Shown here piece by piece: positions 1 through 6,200 of a stretch of 6,331 nucleotides of DNA (position 1 is the first letter of the stretch; each line of letters starts with the position of its first letter). The stretch is from Myxococcales bacterium (lineage in GTDB: Bacteria; Myxococcota; Bradymonadia; UBA7976; UBA1532), in contig JAGQJJ010000251.1 of NCBI GenBank assembly GCA_020430675.1, forward strand, positions 1 through 6,331, given 5' to 3'. The notes under the pieces are model-generated. The model was not told the origin of the DNA. It saw nothing but the letters and a program-made list of their open reading frames with translations, and ran no database searches. The translations under genes and the position numbers were made by a program.

Positions 1-420
1 CATCACGCTGAGGCGCTGGCCCTTGCGGATGACCAGCAGCCCTTCGAGGCGCGGATCGGCCTTGAGCTCGGCCAGCGCCACCGGCCGCATCAGCGGGGCC
101 ACCGCGCGCACATCGACCACGAACCAGCGCGGCGCTGCGGGCGTGGCCTTCTCGTCGTGGTACTTGCTGGCCGGGTCGAACTGCGTCGGGTCGGGGTAGC
201 CCGCGCGCACCACCTCGCAGACGCCGGCCACATGCGGCGGGTCGCTCTGCGAGTGGTAGAACAGCACCAGGTCGCCGACCTGCACTTCATCGCGCAGCAG
301 GTTGCGCGCCTGATAATTGCGCACGCCGTCCCACAACGTCGTGCGGTCGGGCTCGGCGAGCAGGTGCGCAAAGCCGTAGACGTCGGGCTCGGACTTGAAC
401 AGCCAATGGCGTCGCGCCAA
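1..420 (-). CDS. EVE domain-containing protein (3' end cut by window edge)
   Basis: Small cytoplasmic protein of the EVE family, a PUA-like fold. Members are thought to bind modified nucleic-acid bases, though most bacterial stand-alone copies have no proven role. The 140 residues visible show the family pattern: N-terminal HWLFKSEPDVYGF (residues 5-17), LWDGVRNYQARNLLR (29-43), the strand GDLVLFYHS (49-57), then VAGVCEVVRAGYPDPTQFDP (64-83), WFVVDVR (99-105) and LLVIRKGQRLSVM (128-140). The usual family length is about 150 residues, so only the last 10-15 appear to lie beyond base 1. The start is TTG at 420-418. It is chosen because a perfect AGGAGG (432-427) sits six bases ahead and the N-terminus then matches the family. 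No in-frame ATG fits. It is the last gene seen of the leftward run, 11 bases after the stop of the membrane-protein gene, and is probably translationally coupled to it. The functional link to its neighbours is unclear. Family assignment is secure; substrate unknown. Confidence 0.93.
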   Translation of the reverse strand, partial: MARRHWLFKSEPDVYGFAHLLAEPDRTTLWDGVRNYQARNLLRDEVQVGDLVLFYHSQSDPPHVAGVCEVVRAGYPDPTQFDPASKYHDEKATPAAPRWFVVDVRAVAPLMRPVALAELKADPRLEGLLVIRKGQRLSVM

Positions 421-426
421 GGCGGG

Positions 427-432
427 CCTCCT
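427..432 (-). promoter_or_regulatory. Consensus Shine-Dalgarno AGGAGG for the EVE gene
   Basis: The minus strand reads TGAGGAGG followed by CCCGCC and TTG. AGGAGG starts at the last base of the TGA stop (434-432) of the upstream membrane-protein gene and lies six bases before the TTG at 420. It fixes TTG as the start codon. It also implies that ribosomes ending on the upstream gene are placed to restart on the EVE gene. Confidence 0.8.
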
Positions 433-2201
433 CAGAACAGGACCGCGGGCACGCGGATGTGTGCGCCGGGTTCGGGTGGGGTGAAGGGTTCGAGCCGATT
501 GTTGCGCGTCACGCGCCACACCAGCGACGGATCGGTCAGCGGCACGTCAAACCGCGCTTCGATCGCGGTGACCACGCCCGCGTCATCAACCGCGGTCACC
601 GTCACCCGCAGGCCGGGCAGGTCGATGATCTGGCCCAGCGGCAACGAATCGGTCGGCCGCCGCAGGAAGCGGTCGGCCGGATGCGCGTGAAAGCCGCCGG
701 CCGGACGCAACTCGATCGTGTGCGCGTCGACGCCCAGCACGTCGACATCGGCGAAGCGCGACGCCAGCAAGCGCACATGGCCGGGCACCGGCTGGCCCCG
801 CACCGCGCGCCGGAAGCGGGCGTAGCTGGCGCACAGCTCATGCGAGTTGATCAGCACCACCGTCTGCTCGGCCAGTTCGGGCGCAAACGGGATGTCGGCG
901 GCGCACGGGTCGAACAGCGTGCGGTCCATCCAGGCGACGCTGAGCGCGTTGGCGGGCAGCAGCAGCGCGGCGAGGCCCAGATGCAGGGCGGCGAGCCCGC
1001 GGCCCAGCGTGCGCGCCCCGCGACCCGGTGTCGGCGCCTCGGTTGGTCGCAAAAGCAGCACGCCCAGCCGGCGCAGCAAGAGCGCGACCAGCCCCGCGCC
1101 GCCGAAGCCGACAAACCAGAGCACCCGGTTGGCGGGGAAGACCGCGCAGATCGGCACCACCGAGAGCAGCAGGCCCGTCGCAAAAAACGCCGCCGTCGCG
1201 TCGCCGCGCAGCCGCCGCCATGCGAAGCGGGCCAGCGTCAACAGCAGCCCCAGCGCAAACAGCGCGGCGGCGATCTGGCCGGGCTGCTCCAGAAAGGTCA
1301 CCGGCGTCGAAGGCAGCGTCAGGAACTGGTCGGCCAGCAGCACCGGCGCGCGCACCAGCATGGCGCCGACAAACGCGAGCGGCTCGCGCAGCGGGTCGAT
1401 ATAGAAGCCCGAGCCGTTCGCCCCGTAGCCGAGCGCGCTGTAGATCGCCCGCCAGACGATCACCACCAACGCATAGGGGACCAGGCTGAGCAGGCGGGCG
1501 CGGCGCGGGCCGGCGTCGAGCCACACGGCAAACGCAAAGAGCCAGGCGGTGGTCGCGATGGCGCCCTCGGCCGAGAGCAGCGCCAGGGCCAGCATCACCG
1601 GCGCGGCAAACGCCGCCGCGATGCGTCCGTCGCGCCGCCAGCGCAGGTGCAGCCAAACCGTCAGCAGCCCGAGCGCGGTTGCGATCAGCGCGTTGCGATT
1701 GGCCACCCACGCCGCCGGCATGCCGTGCGACTCGTCGACGGCGTACATCAGCGTCGCCAGCCCGGCGACCGCCGGCGTGGGCAACAGCCGGCCGAACAGG
1801 CGCGCGGCGAGCAGCACCACCAGCGCCAGCCAGAGCAGGTTATGGGCGTGGGCAAGGACCGGCGAGCCGGGCGCGACGGCGTGGTCGAACAGGTGGGTGA
1901 GCACCGTCACCGGGCGAAAGAAGCAGAGCCGCAGGTCGAGCGGCGTCCACCAGGGCATCACCCCCACGTCGCGCAGGGCGCCGGTCACCGCCGGATCGCC
2001 CTCCAAAAAGGCAAAAAAATGCGTCAGCGGGCGTTGGTGGGGCAGGGCGACGTCGAGGCCGCGCAGCATGGCCTGCTGCACCCAGTCATCGTGCAGCCAG
2101 CCGGTGAAGAGCGCCGGCGCGCAGAGCAGGGCGGCGAGCAGGGCGGCGAAGACGGGCAGGCGCCGATGGCCGAGCAGGCGCTCGGCCCGCGACTCAATCA
2201 C
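432..2201 (-). CDS. Polytopic membrane protein, probable GT-C-fold glycosyltransferase-like protein with soluble C-terminal domain
   Basis: A 589-residue inner-membrane protein I cannot assign to a named family. Seen: a first hydrophobic segment (about 15-35), directly followed by an HDDW motif (37-40); an FRPVTVLTHLFDH stretch (95-107); and roughly ten further hydrophobic segments (about 120-138, 143-155, 168-186, 194-229 as two, 237-257, 275-292, 309-326, 335-353, 357-378, 402-422). A non-membrane C-terminal part of about 160 residues follows (430-589), apparently strand-rich at its end. Known of the fold: GT-C transferases that use lipid-linked sugar donors carry acidic catalytic residues in the first periplasmic loop after TM1, which is where HDDW lies. 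The FRP segment and WVANRNAL (165-172) recall eukaryotic TMTC-type and related bacterial proteins. I infer a periplasm-facing transferase, but a non-enzymatic membrane protein is possible. The start is GTG at 2201-2199, overlapping the lipoprotein stop by eight bases (GTGATTGA). The next in-frame ATG (residue 45) would delete TM1 and HDDW. The EVE gene follows 11 bases downstream. Confidence 0.85.
   Translation of the reverse strand: MIESRAERLLGHRRLPVFAALLAALLCAPALFTGWLHDDWVQQAMLRGLDVALPHQRPLTHFFAFLEGDPAVTGALRDVGVMPWWTPLDLRLCFFRPVTVLTHLFDHAVAPGSPVLAHAHNLLWLALVVLLAARLFGRLLPTPAVAGLATLMYAVDESHGMPAAWVANRNALIATALGLLTVWLHLRWRRDGRIAAAFAAPVMLALALLSAEGAIATTAWLFAFAVWLDAGPRRARLLSLVPYALVVIVWRAIYSALGYGANGSGFYIDPLREPLAFVGAMLVRAPVLLADQFLTLPSTPVTFLEQPGQIAAALFALGLLLTLARFAWRRLRGDATAAFFATGLLLSVVPICAVFPANRVLWFVGFGGAGLVALLLRRLGVLLLRPTEAPTPGRGARTLGRGLAALHLGLAALLLPANALSVAWMDRTLFDPCAADIPFAPELAEQTVVLINSHELCASYARFRRAVRGQPVPGHVRLLASRFADVDVLGVDAHTIELRPAGGFHAHPADRFLRRPTDSLPLGQIIDLPGLRVTVTAVDDAGVVTAIEARFDVPLTDPSLVWRVTRNNRLEPFTPPEPGAHIRVPAVLF
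2194..2201 (-). other. Eight-base stop/start overlap (GTGATTGA) coupling two genes
   Basis: The membrane-protein GTG (2201-2199) lies within the last codons of the lipoprotein gene, whose TGA is at 2196-2194. An imperfect Shine-Dalgarno-like GGACGAG (2215-2209) sits seven bases before the GTG, inside lipoprotein codons. The arrangement predicts translational coupling and near-stoichiometric synthesis of the two proteins. Confidence 0.75.
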
Positions 2202-3174
2202 AGGCGATCTCGTCCGACCCGTCCACGCAATCGCGCACGCCGTTGCATTGCGCCGCCGCGTCGATGCAGCCGCCGTCGTCGCAGCGGAACTGCCCGCCTT
2301 CGCAATCGGGCACCGGCGGTGAGGGCGGCGGAACGCTCAGGGGGGTTTCGTTGGGCTCGGCCTCGCGGCAGACCACCTCCAGCACCCCGTCGGGCACCGG
2401 GGCGTCGCCATACAGGCGCGCCCGGCACTCGCCCGCGCTCTCGCAGCCCACGTGCTGGCAGCGCTGGTCGACACATTTGTTGAAGCCGTAATCATCGGGG
2501 TCATCGCAGTCGGTGTCGGCCTGGCAGGGCGCGGTGCAGCGGCCTTCGATGCACTGCGCGTCGACGTTGCGCAGCAGCGCCACGCACTCGCGATCGGCGG
2601 TGCATCCGGTGTCGAGGCACTCGCCGTCGCGGCAGGTGTGGAACAGCGGGCAGTCCAGATCGGTGCGGCAGGGCTCGATGCACCGCCCGCGCAGGCAGCG
2701 CTCGCCGGCGTCGCAGTCCCCGTTGCCCGCGCACTCGCTGCATTGCCCGTCGCGGCAGGTCCAGCCGGGCGGGCAGAGCGCATCATCGACGCATCGCGGC
2801 TCGCAGCGGTTGGTCTCGCAGGCGAAGTTGCAGGCGCGCTCGAACGACTCGCAGGCCGCGGTATTGCCGCGCGTGCAGGCCACCTGCAGTTCTTCGCAGC
2901 CCTCGGCGATGTGCAGGCAATCCGACACGTCATTGCATTGGATGACGTCACAGCTCCTGGCGCTCGGCGCGATGTCGAACTCGTCGACGACGCAGACATC
3001 GCGCACGCAGGCAAGGCCATCGCGACAATCATTGCGCGCCCGGCACGACTCGCCCTTCTCGCCTCGGCGCTGTGGAATCAAGGTGCGCTCGCCGGTGTCG
3101 TCCTCGCTGCACGCGAGCGTCGCCCCGGCCAGCATGGCGAGCAGGCCCAATAGATAAAACCGTCTCATATTCAT
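2194..3174 (-). CDS. Predicted secreted Cys-rich lipoprotein with Dickkopf-like repeats and C-terminal LDL-receptor class A domain
   Basis: A 326-residue exported protein of unknown function. The N-terminus (MNMRRFYLLGLLAMLAGATL, then A-C) is a signal peptide with a charged n-region and hydrophobic core. Cys22 is the likely lipidation site, although T-L-A-C is a poor lipobox. A second Cys group (75, 80, 86, 93, 100, 108, 115, 119) follows a first C-x5-C-x5-C-x4-C repeat (44-61). Residues 124-269 hold six more Cys-rich repeats of the kind C-x(4-5)-[DE/L]-C-x(5-10)-C-x4-C; the last is incomplete. After a proline-rich linker (280-290) comes an LDLa module (291-325) with all six cysteines and the DCVDGSDE calcium-site signature. 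There are 43 cysteines, 42 without Cys22, an even number that fits full disulfide pairing in the periplasm or on the surface. Likely role: extracytoplasmic binding or scaffolding (inference). Start: ATG at 3174 or ATG at 3168; the weak GAGAG (3180-3176) is better spaced (7 bases) for 3168. The frame stays open to 3522 upstream, but that extension destroys the signal peptide and overlaps the divergent gene. It is first in the leftward run. Confidence 0.87.
   Translation of the reverse strand: MNMRRFYLLGLLAMLAGATLACSEDDTGERTLIPQRRGEKGESCRARNDCRDGLACVRDVCVVDEFDIAPSARSCDVIQCNDVSDCLHIAEGCEELQVACTRGNTAACESFERACNFACETNRCEPRCVDDALCPPGWTCRDGQCSECAGNGDCDAGERCLRGRCIEPCRTDLDCPLFHTCRDGECLDTGCTADRECVALLRNVDAQCIEGRCTAPCQADTDCDDPDDYGFNKCVDQRCQHVGCESAGECRARLYGDAPVPDGVLEVVCREAEPNETPLSVPPPSPPVPDCEGGQFRCDDGGCIDAAAQCNGVRDCVDGSDEIACD
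2200..2304 (-). other. LDL-receptor class A (LDLa) module coding segment
   Basis: Encodes lipoprotein residues 291-325, with cysteines at 291, 298, 303, 310, 316 and 325. The order is as in LDLa modules: Cys-x6-Cys-x4-Cys-x6-Cys-x5-Cys-x8-Cys, with Phe at 296, GGCID at 301-305 and CNGVRDCVDGSDE at 310-322. In LDLa modules calcium is held by acidic side chains in this last stretch. Here Asp315, Asp321 and Glu322 are kept, while the first Asp is Asn311, a common replacement. Calcium binding is therefore plausible but not certain. Confidence 0.85.
2368..2805 (-). repeat. Tandem Dickkopf-like cysteine repeats in the lipoprotein (protein-level)
   Basis: Lipoprotein residues 124-269 break into units starting at Cys128, 148, 169, 191, 217 and 244. 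Full units follow C-x(4-5)-x-C-x(5-10)-C-x4-C, with typical segments such as PCRTDLDCPLFHTCRDGEC. Spacing between the second and third Cys grows in the later units (10 residues in units 191 and 217; 18 in the last, which also lacks a clear fourth Cys). Units are diverged at the DNA level, so this is an old protein repeat. A related unit lies apart at residues 44-61. Confidence 0.75.
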
Positions 3175-3201
3175 ACTCTCGGCGCGCACATCCCGATCGC
3201 G

Positions 3202-3229
3202 ATTAACCAGAACCCGGGCTTCGACGCAA
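3202..3229 (-). promoter_or_regulatory. Candidate sigma-70-like promoter for the leftward run
   Basis: On the minus strand, TTGCGT (3229-3224) and GTTAAT (3207-3202) are separated by 16 bases. They match the consensus at 3 of 6 and 4 of 6 positions. Transcription would begin near 3195, leaving a leader of about 20 bases before the ATG at 3174. The match is weak and found by eye, so this is a suggestion only. Confidence 0.3.
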
Positions 3230-3232
3230 GCC
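3217..3232. repeat. Short inverted repeat GGCTT/AAGCC in the divergent region
   Basis: GGCTT (3217-3221) and AAGCC (3228-3232) flank a six-base loop and overlap the candidate -35 box of the lipoprotein promoter. A second symmetric site, the palindrome ATCGCGAT (3196-3203), overlaps its predicted start point. Either could be an operator. Both are short enough to arise by chance in GC-rich DNA. Confidence 0.3.
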
Positions 3233-3244
3233 GAGCCGGTGAGA

Positions 3245-3273
3245 TTGATCGCGTCCGTCCGCCGGTTTACGGT
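3245..3273 (+). promoter_or_regulatory. Candidate promoter for the glycosyltransferase gene, possibly leaderless
   Basis: TTGATC (3245-3250) and TACGGT (3268-3273) are 17 bases apart and match the consensus at 4 of 6 and 3 of 6. Transcription would begin at about 3280-3282, practically on the ATG at 3282. That fits the absence of any Shine-Dalgarno sequence in front of this ATG. The -10 match is poor. Confidence 0.25.
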
Positions 3274-3281
3274 GCCCGGCG

Positions 3282-6200
3282 ATGGCGAGGCGCAAGGAGA
3301 AGAAGGGTCGATCGGCCGCCGTGGAGGCGCCCGGGGGGGCGTCGCCGATCGGGCGCCTTCAGACGTTGCGCGCCCACCTGGTCGGGGGCGATGTCGCCGC
3401 GGCGATCGCGCTGACCGACGCCTGGCTGGCCGAGCTGGGCGCGGCGCCCGAGGAGATCGCGTCGCCGGTCGAAGCGCCAGTCGTTGAAGGCGCCCCGCGC
3501 TTCTCGGTGTTGATGGCCGCATACAACCGCGCCGACCTCATCGGCGAGGCCATCGAGAGCGCGCTCGGGCAGGACTTCGCCGACTTCGAGCTGATCATCT
3601 CCGACGACGGCTCGACCGACGCCACGCCTGAGATCGTGCGCCGCTATGCCGCCGCCGACCGGCGCGTGCGCTTCTTCCGCAGCCCGCAGAACCAAGGCCG
3701 CTCGCCCACCCGCAACCGGGCCATCGCCGAGGCCCGCGGCGAGTTCGTGCTGTGGATGGCCGACGACGATCTGCTCGTGCCCGGCCTGCTGCGCCGCTAC
3801 GACGCCATTCTGCGCGCCGAACCGCAGATTGACGTGCTCTATGGCGACCTGCAGATCTTCGACGGCGACACCGGGCGCGACCTGAACGTCTTTCGCCCCG
3901 ACGACTGGACGGGCCGTGACGCCTTGCTGCTGGGCGCCAAGCTCTTCGGCTCGTGCGTGCCCGACGGCGGCACCGCGACGCGACGGGCCTTGTATGAAGG
4001 CGTGACGCCCGAGGGCGCGCTCGGCCCGTACGACCCCGAGTTCGTGCGCGCCCAGGACTACGAGCTGTGGACGCGCCTGCTCGATGGCACGACGGTGCGC
4101 AAGCTCGACGCCGTTGTATACCGCTACCGCAAGCACGAGGGCGGCACGTCGTGGGGCAGCTTTGTCGACCTCAGCTTCGACTCGAAGATCATCCGCCGGC
4201 ACCTGGCGCGGCACGCCCTGGAGCGCCTGTTTCCGCGCTACGACTGGTCGATGCCCGCCGCCTCGACGCGCCGGGCCCTGCTGCGCATGGCGCGCAATCT
4301 GTCGGACTACCAGGACCACCACAACGCGCTGGGCCTGCTCGCCGCGGTGGCCGAAGCGGCGGCCGATCCGGCGGCGACCGAAGCGCGGATCATCGCGCAT
4401 CTGGGGCGGGGCGATGTGACCGGCGCCGAGAACGCGCTGGCCGAGTTCGTCGCCGCGCAGCCGTTGCCGCACACGCTGACCGAGACGCTGCGCGCCCGCA
4501 TCGACGCCACCGCCGAGCTGCGCCGCGCCGGCCGCGCCGCGCTGACCGCCGGCAAGGCCAGCGAGGCCGAGCAGCGGGCGGTGACGTACCAGAATGCGTA
4601 CGGCCTGACGTTCGACGTCGCCCTGCTGCGCGGTCTGGCCCATCGCCACGGCGGCGACCCCGAGCTGGCCCTCGCCGCGCTCTGTCAGGCGGCGCGCCTC
4701 GACCCGACCGACGATGAGTCGGCGCAGGCCGCGGGGCAATTGGCTCAAGCGCTGGGGCGCGGCGGGCCCAAGGTCGACGTGGCCGCCATGCGGCGCCGGC
4801 TGCTCGAGCCGCTCTACACGCCGCCTGTCTTGCCTGCGCCTCCGCCCGAGACGGGCCCGGCGATCACGGTGCTGTGTCGCTCGACCGCCGCCGCGGCGCT
4901 GGCCAGCGTGCAACGCCAACGCTATGCGCCCGTCGAGGTGCGGGTCATCAACGGGACCGATCCGGTCGAGATCACCACGCCGCTCGCCTGCTGGATCGAC
5001 GAAGGGACCGGCCTGCTGCCGGGTCACCTGGCCCGCGCCGCCGCCGCGCTGGCCGAGGCGGAAGAAGACCTCGTCGTCGCGCCGCGCCTCGGCGAACCCG
5101 CCTTGGCCTTCGACCGCGCGCGCCTGCTCGCCGAACCCTGGCTGAGCGCCGCCGGCACCGTCTGGCGTACCGAGCGCGTCGACCTCGCGCCGGTGCTCGC
5201 CGCCGAAGACGACTGGGATCGCCTGCTCGCGCTGACCGAAGGCCGCGCGGTGCGCATGTTGCCCGTCGCCGGCTGCGCCGCGCCCGTGCCGGTGCTCGAC
5301 CGCGCCACCGTGCAGGCTGTGTACCGACGCCACCAGCGCGAGACGCTCTTCGACGTCGGCGCCCGCGCCTGGCAGGCCGAAGTGCTCGGCCGCTTCGGGC
5401 TCGCGCAGGCGGCCCGTGGGCGCACCAGCGTGGTCATCGTCGGCGACGACCGCGCCGCCTTGGCGACCACGCTCGCCGCGGTGCGCGCGCACACCCCCGA
5501 GCCGCATCACGTGGTGCTCGTCGCCGACGCCGCCGACGCCGAGACCACCGCCTGGCTGCGCGCCGAGTCGGCCGCCGATGATGACCTGCGCGTCGTGGCG
5601 CTGCCCCGCGCCCTCGGCCGCGCCCACGCCGTCAACCTGGGCCTGGCCCGCGCCCACGGCGAGCACATCGCCCTGCTGCGCGCCGGCGTCAAACCCGGCG
5701 CAAAATGGCTCGGCCGTCTGCTCTGGTGGGCCGGCCAGCACGCCGAAGCCGGGATCATCGTGCCCGGCATGCCCGCGAGCCGCCTGCCCGATCGCTGCCT
5801 GCTCATCGCCCGCGCCGTGCTCGATCGCGTCGGCGGCTTCGACGTCACGCTCGACGCGCCCGACTTTGCGCTCGACGACTGGACCCTGCGCGTGCGCCTC
5901 GCCGGCTTTGCGCCCCACGCGGTCGATGACATCGCGCTCGAAGGCAAAATCCGCTGGCCCGACGGACCCGACGCCGACCGCTTGCGCGCCCGCTGGGGCG
6001 TCGTGCCCACCGCCGAAAGTCTGCCGCCCGCGACCGCCGCCTTCGATCCCGCGGTGCATTTCATCGCCCCCGGCGCCGAAGACGGCTTCCGCCCCGATGC
6101 GCGCCCGGTCCGCGTCGAAGAGGCCGCCGCCCGCAACGTGCTGATCATGCCGCCCTGGGACGACGCCGCCGCGCTCAAGGCTCTGGTCGCGCACCTCGCC

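Larger units (their letters stand above)
3175..3281. promoter_or_regulatory. Divergent intergenic region between the lipoprotein and glycosyltransferase genes
   Basis: The only non-coding gap of note, 107 bases between two divergent starts, so it should hold promoters for both transcription units. It is less GC-rich in patches (GATTAACC at 3201-3208, GAGATTGATC at 3241-3250, GGTTTAC at 3264-3270) than the flanking genes, as expected of promoter DNA. The rightward frame has an in-frame TGA at 3246-3248, so its start cannot lie further left. Confidence 0.7.

Noticed and set aside
157..690. Plus-strand open frame across the EVE/membrane-protein junction
   Set aside because: It lies opposite two well-supported genes, is compositionally biased and shows no domain pattern.
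459..2483. A 674-codon open frame on the plus strand, opposite the membrane-protein gene
   Set aside because: It is again codon-aligned with the real gene, and its product is an Arg/Gln/His-rich low-complexity chain. It crosses the end of the lipoprotein gene and has no recognisable feature.
2337..3157. Other-frame open frames over the lipoprotein gene (2337-3032 minus, 2452-3153 plus, 2513-3157 plus)
   Set aside because: They lack motifs. The chosen frame has a signal peptide, regular cysteine repeats and an LDLa module.
3175..3522. Upstream extension of the lipoprotein frame to an ATG at 3522
   Set aside because: The extension is Arg/Pro/Ser-rich, overlaps the start of the divergent glycosyltransferase, and would bury the signal peptide of the lipoprotein inside the chain.
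3267..6194. A 975-codon open frame on the minus strand, opposite the glycosyltransferase gene
   Set aside because: It is codon-aligned with the real gene, so its stops could only arise opposite TTA, CTA or TCA codons, which are avoided in such GC-rich DNA. Its translation is a low-complexity mix of Gly, Arg, Ala and Gln without domain motifs, while the plus frame has clear GT2 motifs.
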